Positions 34,351 through 47,164 of a DNA stretch of 64,000 bases are shown here, in pieces. The stretch covers positions 4,596,141 through 4,660,140 of the forward strand of contig ML682038.1 of the NCBI GenBank assembly GCA_007922195.1, given 5' to 3'. A program made the translations under genes and the position numbers. The DNA is from Podocnemis expansa (lineage: Eukaryota; Chordata; Testudines; Podocnemididae). Position 1 is the first letter of the stretch. Each line of letters starts with the position of its first letter. The notes beneath the pieces were generated by a model. That model was given only the letters and a program-made list of their open reading frames with translations. It did no database searches and had not been told where the DNA came from.

Positions 34351-36600
34351 TTTAGAGACTCCCTCTATTGACATCAGAGGAGAGGAAGAGTAGTTTAGAG
34401 AGGAACAGTAGACTATTTTCTTGGGGAAGGGCATTTGTTTCTGGAGTTCATTGCTCCTACTGTCCTGACAGTGTCAGAATCTATGATACAAGGAGGCATC
34501 TTGCTTGAAATGAGTGGCTTTGGGTGAGTGATGAGCTTTGTAGCAGTTTTGTGGGAAAACACCCTTTCTGCTTTTAGCTAAAAGTAATTCAAATTGCATA
34601 TAATTATGAATAGCACTGTAGGACCGGATAATCCTGTGCAGGTTATACATTAAAGGATAGGTCTGTAATATGTCCTGTGTGGTCATTTATCTGGGCTTCT
34701 GGCATTTTTATCTGAGATATTTCATGCGGTGAATGTGGAACAGCACAAATGAATTTGCTATCATCCAGTTTAAGGCCTTTCCTTACCCTCTTCTATTCTA
34801 CTTAAGTCTCCCACCCCCAAAAAGGTGTCTTCTCTCACCAGGCTATCCTGGTAAATAAAGGAAAGAAATAAAGCCCACCTAGTTACACTGGAAAGGACTG
34901 GTAATTCATTATAGCAATGTCACCAAAGCCTAGTGTGGGGGGGGGGGGGAGGGGAGGAGTGTTATAAACTGCAGATTTATGCAAGTATTTAATAGTGGCT
35001 TGCCAAGAGAGTCAGTACTCTTTTCAAAAGGAATCTTTCTTTGTGTCTTTTGATATTTAAAGAGCTGTAATTACAATGGCAAAGCTTTGAATTCTTTTTT
35101 TTCCTGTCCTTTTATACACATTAATTTATGGACCAATCCAACATTACAGACAACCTAATGAAAGAATCACACACTCCCTTTATAATTTTTCCCCCCCTTT
35201 TTTACAGTTTCACTTGTGTGGATGAATGCAAAGTAGTTGATGCTATAAATAAGTTTAATGATGTATCTCGCTCCTCAATTGCTGGTTGTTGATGCTGCAG
35301 TCCTGCATAATAGGAGAAGAAAGGAACTGAATTTAAATCTTTATCTGTCTGTCTCTTTCTCCTTATGTTACCAGAGGCTCCTCCAACTACAATATTCAGG
35401 TGTTCCTCTCTTGGTTCTTCTCTTGATATTTAAAGTTCTCAGCATGTTTCCCCATTCCTTTCCCCAACCCAGCTACCCCATTTACCCCTGTATTTTTAGC
35501 ATTGTGAAAAAGATCAAAATTACATAAGTGAATCTGATAGGTTTCAGCAAAATGTGGAAGTCTCCCCTAAATTAATGCTGTCTTTTTCTTAGTTGGCCAG
35601 AGTCTGTGGAGAGTAGCAGCAGGAAAAGGGTGAAAGGAAACTCTTGCTGTGATATTTACACGGTTGTGTCTCTGAATTATCCCCAGGCTGAAACATCAGA
35701 CATTTACAATGTGTAGTTTTCCTTCTGGTAAAGCACACATTGTCAGAAAATATTGTAAAGCATAAGAGACTTTTGAACTTGCACTGTGCTCAAGGTTAAG
35801 GAGGAAATTGATGCTCAAGGGAAATCCCATGTAACGAGGTTTATATTATAAGCTAATTGGAGAGCCGAGTAAGAACATGGTTGACCCATCTCTGAGTTTG
35901 ACTTACAGAGGTTCCAAACCAGAATTTAAAGCCCTCTTAATCTATAAATTGGAACCATGTTTACCATTCAGTGAGGGAGAGCCAGGTTGCCTGAAAAAGC
36001 TGTAGCTTTAGGGTAGGCATAGCTGTAACTTCTCTTTTAGGGGTATAAACAGAGTGAGGGGCCTACCTAGGATATGTTTCACTCTCCTTTTGGCTCCTGA
36101 ATATCTTGTACAGATATGAGCCATTTAAAAAATTCCACCTATTATTTGGCTTGCTAAGGGATAGATGCAATACTTCTTAGGCTGTCCATTTGAATCACCT
36201 TGTTTCCACCTTCCTCCAGTGTGAGAGTTGTCTGTGCTGGCTGAGCATTAGCTCTCCTATGTACCCAGCCCAGTGAAGACTCTCACACCCTCCTCCAATC
36301 TACACTGGTCCCACATTTTCCTTGTAGGTTGAAAATAAATACATCCCAAACTCAGAATCTCTTCAAAGTATCTGGTCCCTGATCACTGAGTACACACAGA
36401 AATCCCGGCGCCTCCATCCTCAGGGGATAGTCTATGCTGCAAGTTAAAACCTATGGCTCCACATCTCACAGACTGGATCAATTGACTTGGGCTTGCAGGG
36501 ATTGGACTGTGGAGCTAAAAATAGTAATGTTGGATGTTCCTGTTTAGGCTTGAGAGTGAGCTCTGAACCTAGTGAAAAGAGTGGTCTTGGAGCCCAGGCT
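34351..36600. other. Unassigned sequence
   Basis: No supported gene. It includes a G-run at 34936-34949. Confidence 0.45.
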
Positions 36601-36602
36601 CC

Positions 36603-36790
36603 ACCCAATGTGTGGTTCTCAACCACTGTGTTGGGACACACTACTGTGTCATCACACAGCAGTCAGTGTGTCATGGTGAGCTGGGGAGATGGATGGATTT
36701 GGCCTGGGAGGGACGGGCTGGTGCGCCCTGTGGGGCTGTGACATGCCGCCAAGTGACTCACAACCTGCAATAATTTGATAACCACTGGTC
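36603..36790. mobile_element. hAT-type MITE copy 2
   Basis: 'gtggttctcaaccactgtgt', 'gggacacactactgtgtca' and 'cacacagcagtcagtgtgtc' are shared with 10094-10271, and the right end reads 'gataaccactgg'. About 75-80% similar by eye. The flanking duplication is not clear. Confidence 0.75.
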
Positions 36791-39019
36791 CACACAGCTA
36801 TTTTTAGCTACCCAGCATGAACCTTGTGAGCTCAAGTCAGCTGACCTGGGCTCTGAGACTTGGTGCCATGAGTTTTTCTTTGCAGTGTAGGCAAACCCAA
36901 TGGGACAGTGTACCCCAGTTTACCAGTGTTACCTTAGCTAACCACTCCTGTGTCACTCACGCTACTTGAGTTAGATAAGAAAACAAAAGGAAACGTATTG
37001 ATGAGAATAGAGATTCGAATAGAAACAAGTGTGATAGAGGGAAATGAATCATTGTGTGCCACACAAAATCAGAAAACTGGGGCCTACAGTTCATAAATAA
37101 TCACCTTTCCTACGTAATAATGTAGATTTTTACCCCAAGGAGTCATCATTTCTTGAAGTACAGCTGGCCACCAAGGTACCTCTTCACTGAATAGATGCAA
37201 AGTGTGTCTTTCAGTCTTTTGTCTTTATTCACATGCAGAGTAATCCTTTGCAGTCCTATCATTCCTTTTCACTGACTGGTGGCTTCATTGTTTACATTTT
37301 ATCTCTGAGCATTGTCCATCAGCTTTTCTTGTTTGGTGCAATGGTGGAGATTTGAACTGGCTAACTAGAAAGAGGTGACAGCCCCTCTCACTTGAATGGT
37401 GTGTCACTGAAATATGATTCCCTGATGACTCCCTTTTCCTCCAAAACCGGAAGCACATAATTTTCAATATAGTTCGTTAGTCCTTATATATCAGCCGTGC
37501 ACATGCCTCACAGTGACCATGTATCAATAAGTTACATTCTTTCAGCAGAGATCTCACATGCTAATCTTTATGGATAAATACCATGAAAGCGGTGTATTAG
37601 ATGTAGTGAGTGTGTCAGGTCTGAGACAGAAATTGCTTGTGTAACTAACAGTGAACAGTTTGTTAGTTGGCAACAGTGAACCCCTGGGTCATATATATGC
37701 ACTCTACCCCCCAGCCTAATACATCTGTGTGAGTACTTGTGTATGGATGGGGCTGGTGACGAATCCAAACATTGAAGTACCAACATGCTTTGGAACTAGA
37801 GGTTGGACTCAAGACAGTTATGAGTCATCCTTTCATCTTTCTCTATTATAATTAGCTTCATGCTACTTGGGCCTGATCTGAATGGTCTTTCCACCTATTG
37901 AAATAGACTTTTGATCTACTTCTTTGGGACAGGGTTGGTAGTTGAACAAATTTCTTTCTGCTTTATTCGGACATTAAAAGGTCCCATGACAGTTTTGTTT
38001 ATTGTTCTCTTGGTAGCCTTCTTCCTTATCACTTTGCAAAGTAATGATAAGTCAGAATGTGTGTGGGTCATCACCTTCCATACCTGAGGTGGCTGTGAAA
38101 CAGAGATGCTGGGTGTATACAAATCCCAGACTATATAAGATACAGATCAATATTTGATGTGATCTAAAAAGTCCCATATCTTAAGCAATTATGAAGGTAT
38201 TAATATAGCTCAACTGTCACTTATTATAGAGAGAGTCCCTCATGTTGGACCCATTTTGACTTGCATTCTGGTGCTCTCTCATCTTTTATTACATATTTAA
38301 TTAGTAAGAGATGACTAATTGATCTCCAGATCATTTTAAACATACCTATTCTTTCTTCTTCTAATTTTTTTGTTGTCTATTTTTGTCCTATACTTTAGTC
38401 CATTGTTGGACATGAAGCCTGGAACACTAATGATATAAGTTTCTAAATTTAAGCCCCAAGCCTTCTTTGTTATCTTTAGCTCCAGGCATTATGATCTTGG
38501 GCCAACTTTGCAGAAGTTCCATGAATTTCATTTCATAGTGGATCACATGCAGATGACCAAGGAATGAGTTACCCTTGGTGACCTCTCAGCACAGTAAAAT
38601 TGTGGCTTGAAGTTGCTGACTTTTAATAATATGTCAAGTTATGAAAGAACAAAAAATTTAGTTACTTCTATGGCTTACTCAAAAAGGAAAAAAAGCCGTG
38701 TTTGAAATAGAGTGAATTGCACTCAATGCTCTGCATTAAAACAAGCATTTAAAAAAAATTAAAAAGCTAGTCTTAAAACAGTTCAGTAAAGTCTGTGTTA
38801 ACATTGTGCAGTGTTTTTAATGAACTTGAGAAATTACTCTCTTGTTTAGATTGTCCTGGCAACACACATTGACTGTGAAAATTCCTAAAGTACATTGCTG
38901 CATTCTCTATAATGGAGAAAAAGTGACTCAGCCTGAAAACCATGCAAAGTCCTTAAACATGAATACAGTTAAAATGAGAATTAAAAATAAATAAATAACA
39001 TCCTGAAAAAACATGTTAT
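36791..39019. other. Unassigned sequence
   Basis: No gene or named repeat recognised on either strand. Confidence 0.45.
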
Positions 39020-39205
39020 TTGGGCCCTGATCCAAAGACTATTGAAATCTATCAAAATTTGTGGGCTTCAATGGGCATTGGATCAGCCCCCAGACTTCAC
39101 ATGTCGTAAAATCATGAAAGCACTTAGATTTTTTTGTGTGTTCATTGAATTTTATTGGAGTTAAGCATGTGCTTAAGTGCTTTCTTGATCTGGGACCTCA
39201 GTCTA
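39020..39205 (+). repeat. Dispersed amniote repeat with palindromic core
   Basis: 'gggccctgatccaaagacta', 'gggcttcaatgggcattgga', then 'gttaagcatgtgcttaagtg', containing the palindrome TAAGCATGTGCTTA (39161-39174). I recall this phrase from many sauropsid intergenic regions. Family name not certain. Confidence 0.5.
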
Positions 39206-40430
39206 AAAGACTTTTTTGCTTTTATTACAAAAGTAATTTGTAGTCAATTCAATCCTGTGAGAGCTTTAGTCACCTTCAGACTTTTCTCATACAATTATTC
39301 TCCCAGTTTTCAATTGTTTACTACATTTGTGACACTCAGTTATCCTTATAATACAAAAACTTCATAGACCCTCTCAGTTGATCAAGAAATTCAATGTGAT
39401 GCCGGCAAACTTGCTGCCATACATGTAGACCTGCCCTAAGAGAATTAAAGTGCTCAAATCTCACTGAGATTTGGGAACCTAACTCCTTTATGCTCCTTTA
39501 AATAGTCCAGTCCAAATTAATCTGGTCAGGTATTAAAACTGTACCATAGTTGTTGGGCTGAATTCACCCTGGATATAAACAACTTCAGGATCTGGTCCCT
39601 TACAAGAAGGGTCATATAAGGAAAAATATTAAGGTTTTATATGGAAGAAGGCTGGAAATAAGACTGAAATTTTTCCAGTTAAACCAGAATTCTCTTTTCA
39701 ACTTTACTCCTCATTAGATGCTTCAGAGCAAGATGTAAAACCCTCAATGGCTGATATACTAACAAGGTAAATTTCTTCCTTAGTTCAAAGGGTCAGTGCT
39801 TGGCATATGTCCTGAACCACAAGGCTTAAGAGCTCTTATTAAGTCTTTCTCCTAATTAGGAGAATCCCTTCTCTTGTTTCCCCCTTATCGACAGCCAGGT
39901 ATTATGGTTCTTTGATGTCCCTTGAAAGAGGAAGAACTGTGTTTCAAGATAAGACTGGTCTGCAATTGTTGGTGGTCAAGTAACAAACCTAGATGTAAGT
40001 TGCTCGTTCAAATCTGGTGTAGGTCAGTTATGAAGGAAAGGTGGTAGAATTTGATGGTGGTTTGATGTGGAACGAGCTGCTGGTTTGTCAAGTTATTAGT
40101 GGACAAATGGGATAAAATAAATACTGTGTGATGGGGTATACAAACACCCAAGCTAGGCAATGGGATGTTAAAAAAAAAAAAAAATTAAAAAAAAAAAATT
40201 GTTCTGGGTCCAGCCAGCCCTGCCCCGCCACACCTGCAGCAAATGCTCTATTTGGTGGAGGAATGAAAAGATCTGGAACCAGATCATTTGGGGGCAGACC
40301 AGGAAGAGAGCAGTCCACACCTCCAGCCTCACAGAGAAGGGGGAAGGTTGAAATCTCCAAGATAATTGTCCCAAAAGACCCTCTGTGAGGGTAGGGGGAG
40401 GCAGGCCCATCCCAGAAAGTCAAAGAGGGA
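39206..40430. other. Unassigned sequence flanking the DIRS cluster
   Basis: Contains an A-rich run (40170-40198) followed by a GC-richer stretch (40200-40430) that looks repeat-derived but that I cannot classify. Confidence 0.4.
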
Positions 40431-40563
40431 AGCATTCCTCCTTCTTCAAGCGCTGCTCGGATACATTTAGTATTAGGCGTCTACATGCCACAGTGCACAA
40501 TTGGCCGGAACTTCTTTCAGCCTTAGCCTGTCAGGACAGGGCTGGCAGCGCCACCGCCCCCGG

Positions 40564-40575
40564 CCATATATATGG
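40564..40575. promoter_or_regulatory. Palindromic TATA motif in the left ITR of DIRS-A
   Basis: CCATATATATGG, self-complementary and present again at 45453-45464 in the right repeat. Equivalent TATA-rich motifs sit at the same place in DIRS-B (47051, 52378) and DIRS-C (52624, 57449). Probably the element promoter; inferred from position only. Confidence 0.5.
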
Positions 40576-40957
40576 CCCCAGTCCTGCTCCTCTCCAGTTG
40601 CTTTTTTTCCACCCTCAGCGATGGTTATGGAACAGCCTGTTCTTGCTTTATACAAGGGCTTGTCTCTTTGTTCTGTTTTATGTGTATTTTCACGGGAAGA
40701 TCTGTCTGCGGACTTCACCAGAGCTCCTACCGTGTCCTTCCAACAGAAACCAAAACACGTTAGGAGGGTTTCTTACTGCCCGTGTGAGCTTCACCGGGTG
40801 TATTATGCTTTATTTTCAGGTCTTAAGCTAAGGACTCAGCAGGGAGCGAAGGCTGCATAACACGCCTGGGAACGGGCCCCACAGCTGGTGCCAGGAATTC
40901 GCTGGCTCCACTCACCGATCTCCGGCTCTGAAGAAATGCTGCGACCAGCCCAGGCAC

Positions 40958-41375
40958 TGCATGCTCATTTGGCACCGGAGCCCTCTCGGCGCCACTTTCC
41001 AGCTATGAATACAGCCGTGATTGGCCTCCAACTTGGCACTGTGTGCTCAGTCGGCACGGGAGCCCTCTTGGCGCCACTCTCCGGCTATGAATATAGCCGC
41101 GATTGGCCTCCAACTCGGCACCGTGTGCTCGGTTGGCACCAGAGCTCTCTCGGTGCCGCTCTCCGGCTATGAATACAGCCACAATTGACCTCTGACCCAG
41201 CACCGTGCGCTCGGTTGTCACCTGAGCCCTCTTGGCAACAGTCTTTGGCTATGAATACAGCCGCAATCGGCCTCTAACCTGGCACGGTGTGCTCGGTCAG
41301 CGCCTGAGCCCTCTTGGCGCTGCTTTCCTGCTATGAATACAGCTGTGATCGGCCTCTAACCTGCCCCCATGTGCC
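40958..41375 (+). repeat. 82-bp tandem array, 5 units, inside DIRS-A
   Basis: The phrase GCTATGAATA recurs at 41002, 41084, 41166, 41248 and 41330, exactly 82 bp apart each time. Units share 'gcgctc ggt', 'ggcacc', 'gagccctctcgg', 'gaatacagcc' and 'ggcctctaac' and differ by substitutions but not in length. The period is not a multiple of three, so the reading frame rotates. It lies between the left ITR and the recognisable gag. No equivalent is seen in DIRS-B or DIRS-C. Confidence 0.92.
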
Positions 41376-41486
41376 CTGGCAGCAGTCCCAATGGCCAGTC
41401 GGCACCAGGGATTTCTCGACGCCACTCCCCAGCAGAACCCAGGTAAGTGCGCTCGGGACCCACCCCGGCACCAAAGTGCCGGCACC

Positions 41487-42545
41487 ATGTCTGGCACTCC
41501 CCTTTGGAGTGAGCACCTGGAGCCTATCACAGTACCAACCACACCGGAGGCCTTTGAAGTGACTGAAGCCCTCCGACCCCTGAATACACTGCAGGCTGCT
41601 GAAACAAATGGTAAGTCCGTCTTCTTCCTTCCTCCACTTTACGCAGCACCAGGGGGAGCCACTCACTACTTGGGCCCACGCCACTGCAAGACTACAGGCT
41701 CCAATGCCTATGGCTCCAATAACCTTGCCTTGGCACCACAAGAGATCTGGAAGTGCATTCCTCAGGCCTGGCCCCTTACTGAAGGGTGCATGGCACCGAT
41801 TCTTCTGGGCACTGCACTTGAAACCGGTTAGCTCCTACTGAGGGCCCGCAAGGGGAATCCCTTCTTGGTGCCATGGCCCCGGTGAGGGCACCCCAGTACC
41901 GAGGTTGTCCCTTCTCCCGATTACAGCCACGAACAGGGACCAGGGGCTTACAGAGAAGACCCTACCACACTTGAATACCTTCATCAGGCCACTGCCTGCC
42001 TGGGTCAGGGTCACACCCCTCGAGGGAATCCAGAACCCCATATTTGACCTGGGGTTGAAACCTCTCCAGCCACCATTATGATTTCCCCCCCCCCATACTC
42101 AAGCCCTTGACATCGCTGGGACATGCTTGTTGAGCCTACTGATTCATCTGGGGTCCTCTAAGAGTCCCAAAAGGTTTGACCTCCTGGCTGAAAAAAAAAT
42201 AAAATAAAGCCTACTCAGTTTTCAGCTTTTCAGCTGAGGGATCCTGGCCATCAGGCCATGGTTAAAAAGATTCCCTACACCTCTGGGATGCTATGAGGAG
42301 TTTCAACAGCCTCCTCCCTCAAGAATACTTGGGGAATTCGAATTCCTTCATCAAGGAAGGTGCCTTGGCATCTCGCCATGCCTTTATAGTGGCTTTCGAT
42401 GCCTCGAACATGGCTAGCCGTGGCATTAGTAGGGCCGTGGTTACACGCCAGGCAGCCCGGCTTCAGGATCTTGACCTCTCCCAGGACTTACAGTAGGCCA
42501 TATTAGACTTCCCCTTAGAGGGCAGTCTCTCTCTCTTTACCTGTC
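41487..42545 (+). pseudogene. DIRS-A gag, decayed
   Basis: Homologous to the gag of DIRS-C. An upstream part (frame at 41391-41831) carries VPTTPEAFEVTEALRPLN, comparable to VPSTPEAVETARALLLLP in DIRS-C. A downstream part (about 42172-42495) carries an FDLL block, WDAMRSFNSLLPQEY and then an (A)SRHAFIVAFDASNMASRG block, aligning with DIRS-C and DIRS-B (DSAHDAVDTAAHTMASA-like and TATWDAVGTAACIMASA). Stops and frameshifts between the parts, plus an A-run near 42190, abolish coding. Confidence 0.8.
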
Positions 42546-45275
42546 CACTGACTCCATGATCCATGGTGACTGTGTACAGAGGTAGCACTCAGAGCCCTGG
42601 ATACACTCACTCCCCAGGTGCCTCAACATCCCTAGTCTACTGTGACCCCTTCAATGCATGGGGAAAGGATCCTTGTTGTATTCCCCTCACACACAAACAA
42701 AATGGCTATCTTTAGGAGCCTTTGGACTAAAGCAGGATGGTCCCCTTGCCTGCTTATAGGTGATCAGTTCCAACAGGGTCATTCTCCCTCCATAAAAGCC
42801 CTTGAACATCAGAGCGGAAACCTAAATGCTTTCACTAAATGCCCCCTCACAATCAGCCTCGGGACACCTCTTCCTCCTCTCCAGTAACAAGGTGCCCTCC
42901 CTCTTCCCTTCCAATACCCTTCGGGTCAAGTAAGGGCCTGACCACTGGAGAATTCTCCTCACACACACTTGCTTCCAGACGCATATGCCCCTGGAGCCTC
43001 GGTGGGAACCCAGAGGTCATAGAGGTATGTGAAGCGGGGACATCATGCCCTTCAAAAAAAAAAAAAAAAAAAAAAGCCCCACCCTATAGCCGTTGGATCA
43101 AGGGTAGGATGCCTACACTTTGGCCAACTCCTTTCCAGTCGGGCACACTGAAAGGGTACACTCCCATGTTGTTATCCCGAGAGCACTCCTCATCCGTGTC
43201 GGCTTGCAATGGATCAGGGTAAAACTATTGCGGGATGATGCATCCCACCCCCTAGGTGATGGGTAAGAGGGCAAGCTCATCCCCCTTTGCCCTCTATCTT
43301 CTCCTGCCTCACCCCCCCCCACAGGTGGTGCCCCCTTAATACCGGGGCCATGCTCTTCAGACTTGTATTAGGCTTTTGCCTGAGAGATCCTCAAATCTCA
43401 CTGTAGGGGTTTTTGCCTTTTCAGCCCCTACTCCTCCTCCCCAAGGACCTTCACCACTTTACACTGGTTCTTCTGCCCACAGGCAGACCCCAGTTTAGCC
43501 ATTGACTGGAACCTCCTCTGCTCTGGTGCCTCCCTCTACCAGGCAAGGGTCGCTTCCCCTGAAAGCCCTAGACAGCTGTCTAGGAGCTGCCCTGATCTCT
43601 CTATTGCACCCCTCTCCTACCTAGAATTGCTACGAAGGGAGATAGTAGGGGATAGAACTCCTAACCACCATCAGTAGTGGTACACCTGAGTGACCCATTT
43701 GAGGACCAGTGGCTTTCAGCTCAGGGTAGTTCCCCTGCAGAACTCTGGCCCAGGGAAACTTACAGACCTTAATAGACTGGAAAGCTGGATGCCTTATGGG
43801 TGACGTTTTCATAATGTTCCCTCTTGCCCTTCTGTGTTCCTTAAAGGACACAGCAGTTCGCTCTTGTCTTCCCTAAGAAAGGGTCATCTTATGCTTTCCT
43901 CCTCTTCCTGGGATCCTTCCTTCTTTCCTCCTCCCACCCGGGACCTGCCCAAGCCTTAACCCTTCCAACACGTGGGGTGGTGCACCAATAACACTCCTTC
44001 ACTTGGAGCAGGAGTTACATACCACGTCCAACTGTTGTCTAAGGTGTCGCAATTCTCCTCATCAGGACCTATGCAAGGTCCCTTTTAGTTGACCCTTTGT
44101 AGCCGGGACCCAACACCTCCACCTGCCGCTAGAATGAGTCATCCAGCTATGTTATGAAGGTCGACTGCCTCTCCATAGAAGTGAGATGAGACTGCCTGCC
44201 GAGCTGCGTGCCCTTTCCAAACACTATGATTCTGGAGTTGGAGGAATGACTCTTGAGGTGGACCTGACCCATCTACAGAGATGACCAGATACCCCTTCCC
44301 TTGATTCGGCACACCTCTCCCTATGTGAGTCCGTGTACTGGAAGAGTAGAGTACAGGGGGAATTCAATCACTTTTCTCCTAGTTTCTCTCTTGATACTAG
44401 GATGGGTGTTCCTAAAGGATCTCTTTTTCTACTGCAATAACCTGCTTAAGGGTTACCTCTAAAGAAGGGCCCTTCTGAGATGTCCACTTCTCCTTTTATG
44501 ACAACCTCCCTGAAGGAGTGTCTCTGACGTTTCCAGGCCCCAGAGGTCAGTCTGCCAAGCATCTAGGACTTATTCCGGGGCCATCCCTCCAGGACCTCCA
44601 TTCCCATGCGTCAACAAATGGAGGGGTAGAGGTCCCCACCCACTCCTTCCTTGTACCCTCTTCCTGTGTTAGCTCCCATATGGAGCTGGGACGTCTCAGT
44701 TTAGGGCACCCCTTATCAATTCTACCCATGCCATCTCGTGCCAGTACGCCAATGGGGAAACACCTCTTGCCTATCTCCCGTTTGGCCAAGGGGCGATGTG
44801 TTCCCTGCTCCAGTCTTGGTTAGCATTTAACCCAATTCACCTTCCCCTTTTGGGGCTGAGGTGGCAAGGGCAGCAATTTTTCCACCCTTGCCTTTCATCT
44901 GCATCTGTGGGAATCTGTTGCCCTGGATCACAACTGCTTTTCTCAGGAGTTGATTCTTCTAGGAAGGGGCAACCATCCTACACTAAACTGTCTTGCTGAT
45001 GACAAGGTTGTTCTTTGCTATTATGATATAGCAAATTCCCTGACAATGAACCAGGGACTGTCCCTGTTGGGGTTATAGTCTCCTGACAGAGTGGCAAATG
45101 ACCCCTCAGCACTCTCATGCATGCCTCCTTCCAAGGATCTTGCACTTGGTGGTGTGTCCGTAGGCGTTTGCCTGGCGGCCCACTGCTTCTTCACCCAGTT
45201 TGGGGGTTGTGCCATTTGTGGGTAGCTCTGCTGGGAGCAGATAAAGTTCTAACTCTGCCCACCTTCCACAGTATG
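42546..45275 (+). other. Pyrimidine-rich interior of DIRS-A, no polymerase recognised
   Basis: About 2.7 kb, C and T rich on the plus strand, with a 22-A run at 43054-43075. I searched all frames for the RT, RNase H and recombinase landmarks seen in DIRS-B (FLVPKS, LDLEDAYFHI, LPFGL, TDAS, HSTR) and found none. The interior of DIRS-C has the same bias on its own coding strand. Confidence 0.6.
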
Positions 45276-45620
45276 GCTAGCAGTCACCTAATACTGAAGG
45301 TATCTGAGCAGAGCTTGAAGAAGAACGGTGGGTTACTTACCAGTAACCGTCCTTCTTCAAGATGGGCTGCTCGGATTCATTCAGTCCCCTCCTGCCATCC
45401 CCACTACTCGGAGTTAGCAATTAATGGGAACTGGGGAGGAGCAGGGCTGGGGCCATATATATGGCCAGGGGGTGGTGGCTGCCAGCCCTGTCCTGACAGG
45501 CTAAGGCTAAAAGAAGTTCCGGCCAATCGTGTGCTGTGGCATGTAGACACCTAATACTGAATGAATCCGAGTAGCCCACCTCAAAGAAGGACAGTTACTG
45601 GTTAGTAACCCACTGTTTCT
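45276..45620. repeat. DIRS-A 3' end: internal complementary region plus right ITR
   Basis: 45276-45316 is the inverse of 40440-40480. A 57-bp arm at 45332-45388, containing GGTTACTTACCAGTAACC and GGCTGCTCGGATTCATTCAG, is repeated inverted at 45563-45619 with a handful of mismatches, around a spacer of about 175 bp that holds the TATA palindrome. Confidence 0.85.
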
Positions 45621-46915
45621 CCTACACATGGGGACCTTCATCCCTTTTTACTTTCTTGTTGTGGACTACCCCAGTAGGGAAATTCATGCAACTGAGCTGG
45701 CTTAGGGTGGAGTGGGATTGGAAGTGGCCTAAAGGAGGATCCACAGTTGCTAAATCACTGGTAGACCCAAATAAGCCCTGCATCAGAGCCCACTGGAGTG
45801 GCAGAGTCTAGGATCCCCTACCAACACCCTCCTGTCAGTCATGGGTCATAGCCCTGACCACTTGGTCACGCTTTCTGAGCGACCCCTGACTGAGGGCTGT
45901 TACATACTTCCAAAATCCTCAAACTGAACCCAAATCGGAGACAACAACCTTAAGGTTCCCAAGCACTTAGAATAACTTTTTTGTATTATTGTTCTCCCTC
46001 TCTGCGCTTCCAATGGTAGTTCCAGGTAGACACAGAAGTACAAGTGCAACCCTATTCTGTGAGAAACTGTTTTTAGTGCTTCCCAAACAGACCCACAGAA
46101 AGAAATCACACAAAAAGTACGCACTCCCACACAGTTTTGCACACTCTTTAGACAGGGGTAATTTTAGGAGCTTTGTCAGGTTTTTAGGAGCTTGACTGAG
46201 GTAAGACAAACCTCTGAATCTTTTGAAGTTATGCATCTCTCATGTTCGGTATTACAAACCAAAACAGTGGGTCCAGTCATGCCTGTACTTTGAGAAAGAT
46301 TGAATCTGGATGTGGTTTTGGGTCTAAGCTTTGTGGCATAGACCCATCTCTGTTACTGTCATCACTTGTCCAGACTGGTACCTTGGCTGGCAGTCTCCGC
46401 AAGAAGGCAAAGTAGGCATGGAAAACAAAATGCTTTCTCACCCTTAGAAGTGACTGGTGGGTTCCCATGACAGTACAGTCTGGAACTCTGGGGCTGCTGT
46501 GCCTCTATAAATCTCCAACCGGGGCTGTCTCTTCCAGTGCCATGCTAGTGACAGTCAGCAAACCCCTCCAGGCCTTGGTATCATTGTGGAGCCTCACATC
46601 CAGCTGGACCGTAAGAATTTTTACCTTAGTTGCTTCTTACACTGTGATGCTGTCAGCAAGCAACATTTATATGGACAGCCACAGGGGGGATACACCTGAC
46701 AGAGTTACATGAATGCCTTGCCTAGCCACTCATGAACCGACAGTGGAGGGGCACCAGCCAGTTCCACCCCCCTTCACCTCTCCAGCACTGCATCCCAGAA
46801 CTACACCATCTGGCACACTCAGAAGCCTGACCAGTATAAGTTATTCAGCTTGCTATTTCATCAGAGGAAAGTAGATGTGCACCAGACTTTGTAACCTGAG
46901 CTGATTTCCCAGTTC
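45621..46915. other. Spacer between DIRS-A and DIRS-B
   Basis: No gene recognised. Short open frames of up to 89 codons show no domain. Possibly repeat-derived. Confidence 0.4.
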
Positions 46916-47164
46916 TCCTTCGAGCGCTGCTCACATCATTCAGTTACAGGTGTCTAGGTGCCGCAGCACACGGTAGCTCGGAAAATCTTTAGCATTAGCC
47001 TGTCAGGTCAGGGTGCATGGCCAATGCCCCCTCCACGCTGCGACCGTGGCTATATAGGTGGCCGTGACCCTAACACTCCCAGTTCCTTTTTCCTCCATCA
47101 GCGTTACTTCAGATCAGTGTTATCTTGCGAAACACAAGCACCTGTCTTTCGCGCAAAACTCAAA

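Larger units (their letters stand above)
40440..45620 (+). mobile_element. DIRS-like retrotransposon A (no recognisable polymerase)
   Basis: The left end (40440-40600: GCGCTGCTCGGATACATT, 'gcctgtcaggacagggctgg', 'ccatatatatgg') is repeated inverted at the right end (45330-45600). An internal inverted copy of the outermost about 40 bp, analogous to the DIRS internal complementary region, lies at 45276-45316. Such inverted termini without target duplication are typical of DIRS1-type tyrosine-recombinase elements. The body has an 82-bp tandem array, a decayed gag, and then about 2.7 kb of C/T-rich sequence where RT, RNase H and recombinase would be expected but none is recognisable. Confidence 0.85.

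Noticed and set aside
40958..41375. CRISPR-like array
   Set aside because: Units are contiguous with no spacers, the context is a eukaryotic retrotransposon, and no cas genes occur.
42839..43222. 127-codon frame in DIRS-A
   Set aside because: Contains a run of lysines from the A22 tract and no DIRS protein landmark.
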